From the NCBI RefSeq assembly GCF_007748115.1, contig NZ_CP036289.1, positions 4,960,001 through 5,024,000 on the forward strand: DNA of 64,000 bases, in the 5' to 3' direction. Origin of the DNA: Bremerella volcania. Its GTDB lineage: Bacteria; Planctomycetota; Planctomycetia; Pirellulales; Pirellulaceae. Positions 36,705-44,829 of the stretch are shown in pieces. Made by a program: the position numbers and the translations under genes. Under the pieces are notes generated by a model. The model did no database searches. It worked only from the letters and a program-made list of their open reading frames with translations, and had not been told where the DNA came from. How positions within the stretch are numbered: position 1 is the stretch's first letter; the number at the start of each line of letters is the position of its first letter.

Positions 36705-37673
36705 ATGCGTCAATTCGGTCTCGTCCTTGTCTTCGGAATCACTGCTACGCTCGCAGGCAACACCTCGCTGCACGCCCAACAGGCAGAACGCCGCGCCAAG
36801 GCTCCGGAATTCAATAATACAACAACCAGCATCATTTTCTTCAAAGACGTCTTCGCGGAAGCTTTGCAAGGAGAACGTCCCGCGACTCTCAGCGAGAACC
36901 GCCAAGCGGCCCCCGCCATGGCCCCCGGTTCTCCTGGCGGAGGCATGTCTAGTCCCGCCGCATCCGGGGGTGGCGCCGCGGGAGAATGGGCCGACATCAT
37001 TTCACCGACCACGATTCAAGACGAAGTCAAGCGGCTCAACAACCAGCTGACCGAAACCGTTCAGAACGTTCGCAAATTCAACGGGGGTGGTTTTGAGGAA
37101 GCGCGACGAGACTTCACCGAACTGGCCATGATCTTTGAAATTATCGCCGAACATGACGGGGACGTTCGCTGGAAGGAATTCGCCCTGAGCGCGCGTGACG
37201 GTTTTGCCCGCGCCGGTTTCAACTCGAAGGTGGGCACCGACAATTCGTTTAAAGAAGCCAAGCTGCGTGCCGAGGACCTCGAGCAACTCGTGCGTGGAGG
37301 TTCGATCGAAGTTCGCGAAGCCGACCCCAAGGCAACATGGGATGCCATCGCGGACCGCCCACCCCTGATGCAGCGGCTGGAAATCGCTTACCAGAAGCGT
37401 CTCAAACCGATGACGGCAAGTGAATCCGAGTTTAAGAGCAACACAGAAGAAATACTTCACGAAGCCGAAATCATCGCCGCGATCGGTCATGCGATGCAGA
37501 AAGAGGGGTTTGAATACTACGACGACGATGACTACCTCACCTTCAGCAAACAAATGCAGGAAGCTGCAATGAAGGTCGTTAAGGCCGTCAAAGAGAATAA
37601 CGCCGACGCAGCCCGAACCGCTGCCGGGGATGTCGGCCAGTCGTGTACTCTGTGTCACGAGAGTTATCGTTAG
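36705..37673 (+). CDS. Exported cytochrome c'-like protein
   Basis: 322 residues from ATG 36705, which has AGGAGG at about ten bases upstream. A signal peptide (QFGLVLVFGITATLAGNTSLHAQ) is followed by a Gly/Ala/Pro-rich linker and two helical bundle regions. The haem site C-T-L-C-H lies six residues from the C-terminus (VGQSCTLCHESYR), the placement found in cytochrome c'. Likely periplasmic electron carrier or gas-binding protein. The 3' end shares four bases (TTAG) with the convergent lipoprotein gene. Confidence 0.78.
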   Translation: MRQFGLVLVFGITATLAGNTSLHAQQAERRAKAPEFNNTTTSIIFFKDVFAEALQGERPATLSENRQAAPAMAPGSPGGGMSSPAASGGGAAGEWADIISPTTIQDEVKRLNNQLTETVQNVRKFNGGGFEEARRDFTELAMIFEIIAEHDGDVRWKEFALSARDGFARAGFNSKVGTDNSFKEAKLRAEDLEQLVRGGSIEVREADPKATWDAIADRPPLMQRLEIAYQKRLKPMTASESEFKSNTEEILHEAEIIAAIGHAMQKEGFEYYDDDDYLTFSKQMQEAAMKVVKAVKENNADAARTAAGDVGQSCTLCHESYR

Positions 37674-38989
37674 TTGCTATCAAACTTGGGAATCACCAAG
37701 TTTGGAATCTCGCCTGGAATTCCCTCGAAGCTGGCAACGACTCGCCCTGGTTCGTCTCTGATTTCGACCGGCCGGCCTGAGAAGTCGATCACCGGCATCT
37801 GACCGGGCGGGTGCCCGTTGGCCGTTTGAACAGCGGCCAGCCAGATCGTCATTCGCGACTTATCTTTGGAAAGATTGGCTTGTTGAGCGTGCATTCCACT
37901 CAGCAAAAAGTCACCGGAAACGATCGGATACTTGTCGGTCGTCTGTGCCACGTTCAATGCATCGGCAATCGCGGCCAACCCATTGGCGCGCTGATAGTAG
38001 GGCTTATCGGCAGCCGCCACGATGTCTTTCATCGCATCGAGATAGAAAGCCTGATCGGTCGTCAAGTTCCGGGCAATCGAACTGGAAAGCTTGGCAAACT
38101 CACCGCTTGCCATCATCCCGTCGTACTCTTCGCGCGTAAGCAATGATGCCAGGTGCCCGGCCCGAATCATCTCCAGGAAGTGCAAACCACTGGCCCGGTC
38201 TGCTTTCCACAACTCCGTATCGCTGGGCCATCGCTGCATTGTTTGGTTGAGCACGGTTTCGAGCGTTCGCAGTTGGCCGGCAGAAAACTGCGGATGACGC
38301 AGCAAAGCACGCAGGGTAATCAGCGTCTCTTCTCGGATTGCCGCCGCGCTATTGCGTGCCGGCAGGGTCGGTACCTGGTTCAACTGATCGGCGTAGGCCA
38401 GAGCATAAGCGGCCGCAGTCACCGCTTCGCTCATATTATTCTGGCGTGCCTGGTTAGCGGCCTCTAACAGTTCGGCCCGCGCCAGGCAGTGGATCGTGGA
38501 GGTCCAGCTTGGATCGGCGAGGATGCCTGATTCCAGATCGACCGGGAAGCGTGCTCTGGGTTGAAGCAAAACGTTTCGTCCTGCTTTCCGCTGCATGTCC
38601 CACGCTGCGAGAAAGTCTTGCCCTTGGTTGGAAACCAGCAGATCGCGCCCAGGCGAATTAGGATTCCACCAGTGGGCACTATCGGTCAGTGCCTCTTCAA
38701 CCGTTTTCGCGTCGGTGCCGCGGAGGAAATTGAAGATGGGCTCTTCGGAGGTTTCATCCGTTTGACTTTGGTACAACTGAGCGATCTGAGAGGGAAGCGA
38801 ATTCTCGATCTCAAGCCGATCCAATTCATTCTTTACACGTGGGTCGTTGACCGTCCGCGATAGCTTCAACTGACTGAAATCTGCCGGAGTCGCTCCTGGG
38901 CCGTATGGATCGGTGGTCGAGTTTTGACCGCATCCACTGAGCGCGACGACGGCGAATAGCAAGAAGTAATAAGAATGGTTTCGTTGCAT
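37670..38989 (-). CDS. Exported lipoprotein of unknown function
   Basis: 439 residues with a lipoprotein signal (YYFLLFAVVALSGCGQ, Cys acceptor at 20). The mature part is largely helical, with repeated Ala/Leu-rich segments such as AVTAAAYALAYADQLNQVPTLPARNSAA. I recognise no domain. Probably anchored in the outer or inner membrane facing the periplasm. Confidence 0.7.
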   Translation of the reverse strand: MQRNHSYYFLLFAVVALSGCGQNSTTDPYGPGATPADFSQLKLSRTVNDPRVKNELDRLEIENSLPSQIAQLYQSQTDETSEEPIFNFLRGTDAKTVEEALTDSAHWWNPNSPGRDLLVSNQGQDFLAAWDMQRKAGRNVLLQPRARFPVDLESGILADPSWTSTIHCLARAELLEAANQARQNNMSEAVTAAAYALAYADQLNQVPTLPARNSAAAIREETLITLRALLRHPQFSAGQLRTLETVLNQTMQRWPSDTELWKADRASGLHFLEMIRAGHLASLLTREEYDGMMASGEFAKLSSSIARNLTTDQAFYLDAMKDIVAAADKPYYQRANGLAAIADALNVAQTTDKYPIVSGDFLLSGMHAQQANLSKDKSRMTIWLAAVQTANGHPPGQMPVIDFSGRPVEIRDEPGRVVASFEGIPGEIPNLVIPKFDSN

Positions 38990-39055
38990 GGGGGATGCTT
39001 CCGGGGATCAGTCGCTATCGAACGGCACGGCCTATGGTACCGGTGATCGCGGCAA

Positions 39056-39604
39056 TCAGAAAAGCTCGATTAGTTCCGCCAGGCCCGTCTCGGCGAGTTC
39101 AGCCCCCGTAACGAACCGGCCGGGGTGGGTCCATTGAGCGATCATTTCGGGCTTCGTCTTGAAGAGGCTCGCCAGCATCGTGTCCATCTCGGAATTGAGA
39201 TGATGGTAGTGCCGTACCCATTCGGCGGCCTCGGTGACGGGGATATTCTCTTCACTCTGCCAGCGCATCGGATGAAACAAGAGAACGCTCCACGGAGTCA
39301 CATAACGTTTCTTGCAAGCGGCAAATGGCCAAATGGCTGCCGACGAGCATTCACCGATAACGACGCCGGTCGCTTGAATCTTGCGAATACGGAGGAGACT
39401 TACCAATCCGATGGCCGCGTAGGAACTGCCGCCGGGGGAGTCGAAGTAGAGAGTGCACTCTCCTTCCATGGGAACTTCCAGGATTTTCTCATAGATTTCA
39501 GTACACGATTCTCCAAACTCGCCAGAGATAACGATCTCAAGGGGACCCGGTTCTTCTTCGTGCTGGGAATCGCCGGAATTGTCCGGCTTCGGAGACTTCG
39601 CCAT
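39056..39604 (-). CDS. ClpP/SppA-like serine protease homologue
   Basis: 182 residues from ATG 39604 (MAKSPKPDNSGDSQ). A longer frame to 39742 adds an uncharacteristic leader. The ClpP/crotonase fold is indicated by LYFDSPGGSSYAAIGLVSLL (oxyanion glycines), a serine nucleophile in GECSSAAIWPFAA and a catalytic His in WSVLLFHPMRW. At the place of the ClpP Asp (GLID) it has GLAELIEL, so the acid may be Glu or lost. A Clp ATPase is not adjacent. Confidence 0.8.
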   Translation of the reverse strand: MAKSPKPDNSGDSQHEEEPGPLEIVISGEFGESCTEIYEKILEVPMEGECTLYFDSPGGSSYAAIGLVSLLRIRKIQATGVVIGECSSAAIWPFAACKKRYVTPWSVLLFHPMRWQSEENIPVTEAAEWVRHYHHLNSEMDTMLASLFKTKPEMIAQWTHPGRFVTGAELAETGLAELIELF

Positions 39605-39871
39605 GAGAGTTTCTCGCACCTTTTCGAGATGGCCAGTTGGGGGCGTAACACTTATTCCGTTTATGATAACGCAAGTGACTTTTGCGTTAAGACAACACCG
39701 TCTGATGCTGGCAAAGCCAGGCATTGCTGAACCACCGCCCAAGAATCGACGTAAAATTCACCAGTCTTGTCCTTTCAGACCGGCAAGATGGATGAACTGA
39801 CACAACTTTAGGGATATCATTACAGATACCCTCTCATCGAAATTCGCCCCCAAATTTGGAGCTATAACGTG

Positions 39872-40429
39872 ATGAAATGCATTTCGCCAATTTGCTTGGT
39901 TCTGATTCTTTTGACCGCCGTTCCGGCCATGGCAGAGGACAAGACCGAAGGCGATAAGAAGCAAGCCGAACAGATTTCCTTTGGTGATGGTCACCTCGAG
40001 ATGACCAAGCCAGAAGGCTGGAAATCCGTAAAACCCCGCGTTGGAATCATCGACGTCGAGATGGAAGTCCCTGCGGCCAAGGGAGATGGCACGGAAGGTC
40101 GCGTAACCCTGATGGGGGCCGGTGGTAGCATCGAGGCTAATATCGATCGTTGGAAGGGTCAGTTCGTCAAAATGACGAAGGATGCCGAAGTCAAAGAAGA
40201 GACGATCGCCGAGCAAAAGGTGCATTTGGTCGAGTTGGTTGGTGACTTCAAGGACCAGCGTGGCCCGTTTGCACCGGCCGAAGTCAAAGAAGGCTACACC
40301 ATGCTGGCTGCCATCATCACGACCGAGAAACTCGGAAACTACTTCCTTAAATTCTATGGCCCTACGGCGACCATCGATCAAAACAAGGAAAAGTTCAACG
40401 CAATGGTAAAGAGCTTGAAGGTTAAATAA
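39872..40429 (+). CDS. Small exported protein, unknown function
   Basis: 185 residues with a signal peptide (CISPICLVLILLTAVPAMA). The mature part is charged, with alternating beta strands (GDGHLEMTKPEGWKSVKP, EGRVTLMGAGGSIEANIDRWKGQF, KVHLVELVGDFKDQRGPF) and a C-terminal KFNAMVKSLKVK typical of PsbP/DUF1795-like proteins that help lipoprotein or stress functions. I cannot name it further. GTG at 39869 is an alternative start. A terminator follows. Confidence 0.7.
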   Translation: MKCISPICLVLILLTAVPAMAEDKTEGDKKQAEQISFGDGHLEMTKPEGWKSVKPRVGIIDVEMEVPAAKGDGTEGRVTLMGAGGSIEANIDRWKGQFVKMTKDAEVKEETIAEQKVHLVELVGDFKDQRGPFAPAEVKEGYTMLAAIITTEKLGNYFLKFYGPTATIDQNKEKFNAMVKSLKVK

Positions 40430-40456
40430 CCCAAGCTGATACCGTAATACTGCTTT

Positions 40457-40491
40457 AAAGGAGGCGATTCTTTCCGTTCGCCTCCTTTTTT
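40457..40491 (+). terminator. Rho-independent terminator
   Basis: AAAGGAGGCGA and TCGCCTCCTTT form an 11-bp stem with a ten-base loop, followed by a T-run. It ends the 39872 gene. Confidence 0.9.
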
Positions 40492-40666
40492 CATGCTCGT
40501 TTCACAAATCTCAAGCACGATGCTTTGGTAATTGCCGACCCTAATCGTCCCCGGCCCAAGGCAGGGCTATATTAGTGTTGAAGTAGAAGGCGAAAACCCG
40601 ACCGATTGTCGGTATTTCGTCGACGTTAACGAATTTGTCGATTACTTCTCCCCGACGCAGACATCC

Positions 40667-42166
40667 ATGAAGATCCATCAGTTCCTGGAACACTACGGTA
40701 TTCAGTCGAACCCCTTCGCCGTCGAAGACGCTCAAACCGATACCGTCTTCAAAAGTGGCTGCATCGATTCCACCTATCACCCTTCCTGGCAAAAGGTGTA
40801 CGGCGATCCCCAGGACCCCTCGACATCGATCGTTTTCGGCGAAAAGGGTGCCGGGAAGACGGCAATGCGACTGCAGATCGTCGATCACATTGCCCGTTAC
40901 AATCGCGAGAATCCCACACAGCAGATCTACGTGATTGAGTACGACGACTTCAATCCTTACCTCGATCGGTTTCGCGAACACCAGATCGGCCGAAGCCGTC
41001 GCCCCGACCGCACGCTCAAGCGTTGGATGCTATGGGATCACATGGACGCCATCTTGATGATTGGCGTGACGAGCCTGATCGATCGTATTCTGGCGACGCG
41101 AAACAGCATGGCGACGCCAGGCTGCGACATCAGCGATTCGAGTGTCGCCAAACTCGACCAGAATCAGGCCCGCGATTTGTTGTTGTTGGCTGCCTGTTAC
41201 GATGAATCCACGACCGAGACGTTCAAGACGCGCTGGTCGGCCCTGCGGAAGAAACTCGGCTTTTGGTCGCTTCAATCATGGGCGGCGTTTTCGCTGGGAG
41301 TCGGCGTAACGATTGGCTGCATTGCGGTTTTCACTTCATTGATGATCAGCGCCAACACACCCTATTTTCCCTGGTGGGTTTACTTGATTGCCTTCATCGT
41401 GGGCTGGATGCCGTGGATGATCAAAGCGCTGCGGGCCACATGGAAAGCCCATCGCATTTATCGAAACGTCAAGGTCAGCAATCACGAGCGGATCCCGCTG
41501 GCACGTACGTTGATGACCTTTCCCATCAGCGACCTGTCGTCTCAGCCGCTGCCCATGCATCCGCGAACCGATGACCGCTATGCGATGCTGAACAAGTTCT
41601 CCGGCATCCTCCGTTCACTCGACGTGACTGGCATCATTGTGATCGTCGACCGCGTTGACGAACCCCACCTGATCAATGGTTCGCCGGAACTAATGAAGCT
41701 TCTGTTGTGGCCGATGCTCGACAATAAGTTCCTGAAGCAGTCAGGGTTCGGGGTGAAACTGTTGCTGCCGATCGAGCTCCAGCAGTTTATCGAGCGGGAA
41801 AACAAGGAGTTCTATCAACGGGCTCGCTTGGACAAGCAAAACATGATTCCATCGCTGCAGTGGACGAGCGAAGCGTTATACGACGTGGCGAGTGCCCGGA
41901 TCCAAGCGGTTTCCAACGGCGAGGCACCCTCGGTACAGGATCTGTTCGATGAGAGCATTTCCAAGCAGCGTATCTTCGAAGCCTTTCGCCAACTTCGCGT
42001 TCCTCGCCATTTATTCAAATTTCTGTACCGCCTGTTAGTTGCGCACTGTAACAACTACACCGACCAGGAACCGAGCTACAAAATCTCAAGTCAAACGTTT
42101 GAGTCGACCCTGGCCATATACCTCCGCGAGCAAGACGCGTTTGATCGGGGCCTGGGTGCTGGCTAA
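40667..42166 (+). CDS. P-loop ATPase with internal membrane hairpin
   Basis: 499 residues from ATG 40667 (MKIHQFLEHYGIQSNPF); an in-frame TTG at 40532 would add 45 residues of uncertain reality. Walker A is GEKGAGKT at 58-65. Two hydrophobic segments (about 205-230 and 236-256) interrupt the ATPase region. The C-terminal half has a Walker B-like IVIVDRVDEPHLI and a helical region resembling the winged-helix-side of STAND or KAP-type NTPases. It is probably an inner-membrane NTPase, possibly of the KAP family. No partner gene is adjacent. Confidence 0.6.
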   Translation: MKIHQFLEHYGIQSNPFAVEDAQTDTVFKSGCIDSTYHPSWQKVYGDPQDPSTSIVFGEKGAGKTAMRLQIVDHIARYNRENPTQQIYVIEYDDFNPYLDRFREHQIGRSRRPDRTLKRWMLWDHMDAILMIGVTSLIDRILATRNSMATPGCDISDSSVAKLDQNQARDLLLLAACYDESTTETFKTRWSALRKKLGFWSLQSWAAFSLGVGVTIGCIAVFTSLMISANTPYFPWWVYLIAFIVGWMPWMIKALRATWKAHRIYRNVKVSNHERIPLARTLMTFPISDLSSQPLPMHPRTDDRYAMLNKFSGILRSLDVTGIIVIVDRVDEPHLINGSPELMKLLLWPMLDNKFLKQSGFGVKLLLPIELQQFIERENKEFYQRARLDKQNMIPSLQWTSEALYDVASARIQAVSNGEAPSVQDLFDESISKQRIFEAFRQLRVPRHLFKFLYRLLVAHCNNYTDQEPSYKISSQTFESTLAIYLREQDAFDRGLGAG

Positions 42167-42288
42167 ACATTGATCCGAAATCGACGTTGACACCAACAGC
42201 GTGTTTTGCGAGATTTCCTGCTAATCTTCGATTGGCCTGAGCAAGAATTTGATGGCTCGGTATGTATTACTCGTAAGGAAATTGCGTC

Positions 42289-42918
42289 ATGCAGGGAAGC
42301 AAGCACGCGTGGCTGTTGCTGATCGCGATCGTCTTCTTCGGTTGCAATCAATCCGATAATCCAACCAGCACCGCTAAGAACGACCCAGGCAACGAGCAAA
42401 TCGTCGTCGATGTGGTTAAGGACGAAGTCCAAAAGGCTGCTCAAGACCCCAAGTCGGTCATCGAGTTATTTCTCGTGTCGCTACGTCAAGGCGATGCCAC
42501 GACCACCAGCCGGTTGCTAACCTCCAAAGCACGCACCGAAACGGCCAAACACGATATGGTGGTCCGACCGCCTGGCAGCGACACGGCGAAGTTTGTCGTG
42601 GGTCAGACAATCTACACCACGGAAACGCACGATATCTGCCACGTTGAATCAAACTGGACTGATGTTGATGATGCTGGACGTCGCCAGACCTACGAAATTG
42701 TCTGGATACTGCGCAAAGAACCCTCCGGATGGGCGGTTGCCGGCATGGCTACCGAATTATTTTCCGGAGAAGCCCCACTGGTTATGAATTTTGAAGACCC
42801 GCTGGACATGCTGGCTCAACAGCAGCGAGCCGAGCTGGAGTTGACCCGCCGCGGCAATGCCACCGGGGGAAGCCCACAGGTAATGCCGGCGTCTCATTCG
42901 TCGAGTCTAAACCGTTAA
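42289..42918 (+). CDS. Exported lipoprotein, unknown function
   Basis: 209 residues with a lipoprotein signal (AWLLLIAIVFFGC, Cys acceptor at 19). The middle (VIELFLVSLRQGDATTTSRLL) followed by beta-rich EIVWILRKEPSGWAVAGMATEL looks like an NTF2/SnoaL-like fold or DUF4878-type domain. The C-terminal tail is Ser/Gly rich. ATG at 42289 has AAGGAAATTG upstream. Terminated by a strong hairpin. Confidence 0.7.
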   Translation: MQGSKHAWLLLIAIVFFGCNQSDNPTSTAKNDPGNEQIVVDVVKDEVQKAAQDPKSVIELFLVSLRQGDATTTSRLLTSKARTETAKHDMVVRPPGSDTAKFVVGQTIYTTETHDICHVESNWTDVDDAGRRQTYEIVWILRKEPSGWAVAGMATELFSGEAPLVMNFEDPLDMLAQQQRAELELTRRGNATGGSPQVMPASHSSSLNR

Positions 42919-42948
42919 ATTACCGTTACAGGCAACTATTTTAACATT

Positions 42949-42995
42949 AAGCCTTGCAACAATGGACTCTTCCCCATTAATGCAAGGCTTTTTTC
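42949..42995 (+). terminator. Rho-independent terminator of the lipoprotein gene
   Basis: AAGCCTTGCA and TGCAAGGCTT form a perfect 10-bp stem with a 22-base loop, followed by TTTTTT. Confidence 0.85.
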
Positions 42996-43229
42996 GTGGT
43001 CAAATTCGCACGACGACGGACAACCGCGATGATAATGTGGTCAAGCACAGCTCACTGATCTCTCAACCGGCGGCTTGGAAAATCTTCTCTAAATACTCTA
43101 AACTCCCGTCGCACTGCTTGACTTAGCTTCCAGGCTTGGTAATTTTACGGCCTATGCTATGTAACGCATAAATTCCGCGTAATCGCCACAGTTTCACAAC
43201 AGGGTAAGCTGCGTCGGTTCGCGGGATTT

Positions 43230-43337
43230 CCGGTGATCCTAACAAGTCACCGGGTAATGTCCTCCGACGTTGTGCCGTCGTGGTCGGGGGATCACGTCGG
43301 ACGGCGTCTTCGTGTTTTACTCCCTTACACTTCGGTA
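43230..43337 (+). promoter_or_regulatory. Candidate structured leader of the CCAPEP gene
   Basis: Three successive inverted repeats lie in the 130 bases before ATG 43362: CCGGTGA/TCACCGG (43230-43253), TCCGACGT/ACGTCGGA (43263-43301) and CTTAC/GTAAG around a six-base loop (near 43324-43339). Together they look like a folded 5' leader. No known riboswitch is recognised. The proposal is inference from complementarity only. Confidence 0.35.
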
Positions 43338-43361
43338 AGTGAAGTCTTGGAGGATTCTCAA

Positions 43362-43880
43362 ATGAATCGTGTTTTCACTCTCGGTATCGCGATCTTTTTC
43401 GCGGTCGTTGGTATGGCCCTGATTGGTGGCGAACGTCAAGTTGACGCCGCTTTCGGTTGCCATGGTTGTTTTGGTGGTAAGCACTGTGGCGGTCTGTTCG
43501 CTCGTCACAAGGCTTCCTGCTGTGCTCCAGAGCCATCGTGCTGCGCTCCTGAGCCAGCTTGTTGTGCTCCTGAACCGACCTGCTGTGCTCCTGAGCCAGC
43601 TTGCTGCGGTCGCAAGAAGCATTGCGGTGGTCTGTTCGCTCGCCTGAAGGCTCGTCGCAGCTGCTGCGCTCCAGAGCCTACTTGCTGTGCTCCAGAGCCA
43701 ACCTGCTGTGCTCCAGAACCAGTCGTTTGCGGTGGTTGTGACACCGGTTGCACCACGTGTGCTCCGGAACCAACCTGTGCTGCTCCTGAAGTTGAAGCTC
43801 CTGCTCCAGCTCCAGTTCCAGCCGAAGCTTCCCCTTCGGAAGAAGCTCCACCAGCTCCTCCAGCAGCTGAAGAAGCCTAA
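43362..43880 (+). CDS. Secreted CCAPEP-repeat cysteine-rich protein with acidic Pro/Ala tail
   Basis: 172 residues from ATG 43362 with GGAGG upstream. A signal peptide ([20 protein letters not shown]) is followed by [12 protein letters not shown], four CCAPEP units, a basic spacer [19 protein letters not shown], three more CCAPEP units, then [17 protein letters not shown] and a C-terminal tail of Ala, Pro and Glu. Repeats and spacers match the paralogue at 33006, but the acidic tail is unique and could mediate attachment or calcium binding. Function unknown; disulfide-linked surface or wall protein is inference. Followed by a long hairpin and a terminator. Confidence 0.85.
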   Translation: MNRVFTLGIAIFFAVVGMALIGGERQVDAAFGCHGCFGGKHCGGLFARHKASCCAPEPSCCAPEPACCAPEPTCCAPEPACCGRKKHCGGLFARLKARRSCCAPEPTCCAPEPTCCAPEPVVCGGCDTGCTTCAPEPTCAAPEVEAPAPAPVPAEASPSEEAPPAPPAAEEA

Positions 43881-43890
43881 TTTGGCTTCA

Positions 43891-43930
43891 CTTCTCTTTT
43901 AGTGACCAGGCCTGCGGTCACCAAGAGAAG
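43891..43930 (+). repeat. Hairpin after the CCAPEP gene
   Basis: CTTCTCTT-tta-GTGACC, loop, GGTCAC-c-AAGAGAAG: a 14-bp stem with a small internal loop, starting ten bases after the stop. It lacks a T-run and precedes the terminator by about 55 bases. It may stabilise the mRNA 3' end. Confidence 0.6.
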
Positions 43931-43986
43931 AGCCTGAAGGTGTGCGGGATTTGCCCTGTTGCCCGCCTCCCTTAGACAACTTAATC

Positions 43987-44028
43987 AAAGGCCCGGTCTT
44001 CCGTAACAAGAAGGCCGGGCCTTTTTAT
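43987..44028 (+). terminator. Rho-independent terminator of the CCAPEP gene
   Basis: AAAGGCCCGG and CCGGGCCTTT form a perfect 10-bp stem, followed by TTTATTT. Confidence 0.9.
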
Positions 44029-44144
44029 TTGAGTCATCGTGGTTCGCCGAACAAGCATTTTTCGTAGATCATTCGTTGTTCCACTTGGCGGCAATTACAA
44101 TCAAATAGGTATTCCTGCCTGACGCCTCGGTGAAGAGTCTCTGT

Positions 44145-44813
44145 ATGTCGAAGTCGAAATCCCCGCCTGCCAACCCATCCGATTCAGATGTGGTCAGCCC
44201 CGGCACACGCACCGCAATTTCGTTGGTCTTGTTCGCTTACCTGTTCGGTCTCTGGGTTGTTGTTTCCAGCTCGCTCGGCGGTGGCTACTCGTCCATGCTG
44301 CACGAGAAGCTACTAAATCTTTTTCAGCTCTACACAGAGCCGATGAACCTGGAAGTGCGTGCTTCCCCCTACAGCATGTACTCAGGGACTCCGGCCGACT
44401 ACGAGCATTTCTTTCGCGTTGAGGTAAACACTCCCTCAGGCGAAATCCAAACCTACGAAGTACCTGGCCCGATGCTTGGATCAGGGCCAAGAGATCCCTA
44501 CCGCTATCAGCGACTGGCAAAGATCGTTGCTCTGCAAGCAGAAATCAGTGACGACACGCTACCGGCAGAGATTACGAAAGGGATCGGTCAATATTTCCTT
44601 CGCTCGACCGGCAGCGACAAAGTTTCCATCCGCTGCATTCGTCGTCGTCCACAACCGATGGAGTTGGAAATAGATGGCCAGGTTTTCGCCGCTGATCCAA
44701 GAGATCCGTCGTACGAGACAGAGCTTTACCGAGCGACCGTTCTCGTCGATCCCGAAGGGTCATTCCAGCTAATTAAAGAAATGGCGACCGAACACGTCGC
44801 CCCCGTCGAGTAA
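44145..44813 (+). CDS. Single-pass membrane protein upstream of the HTTM gene
   Basis: 222 residues from ATG 44145 (GTG 44130 is an alternative). A short hydrophilic N-terminus is followed by one membrane segment (about 24-45, ISLVLFAYLFGLWVVVSSSLGG) and an extracytoplasmic beta-rich domain with FFRVEVNTPSGEIQTYEVPGP. It ends 16 bases before the HTTM-domain gene. The pair is likely an operon and may form a membrane complex. I recognise no named family. Confidence 0.65.
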   Translation: MSKSKSPPANPSDSDVVSPGTRTAISLVLFAYLFGLWVVVSSSLGGGYSSMLHEKLLNLFQLYTEPMNLEVRASPYSMYSGTPADYEHFFRVEVNTPSGEIQTYEVPGPMLGSGPRDPYRYQRLAKIVALQAEISDDTLPAEITKGIGQYFLRSTGSDKVSIRCIRRRPQPMELEIDGQVFAADPRDPSYETELYRATVLVDPEGSFQLIKEMATEHVAPVE

Positions 44814-44829
44814 CACAGGAATCCCACGC

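Larger units (their letters stand above)
42919..43361. other. Leader and promoter region of the CCAPEP gene
   Basis: 443 bases. The first part holds the terminator of the upstream gene. The rest is AT-rich to about 43200, with several possible -10 hexamers but no firm promoter, and then contains stacked inverted repeats described separately. No tRNA or protein-coding gene is credible; an in-frame ATG at 43233 is disfavoured because GGAGG lies nine bases before ATG 43362. Confidence 0.5.
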
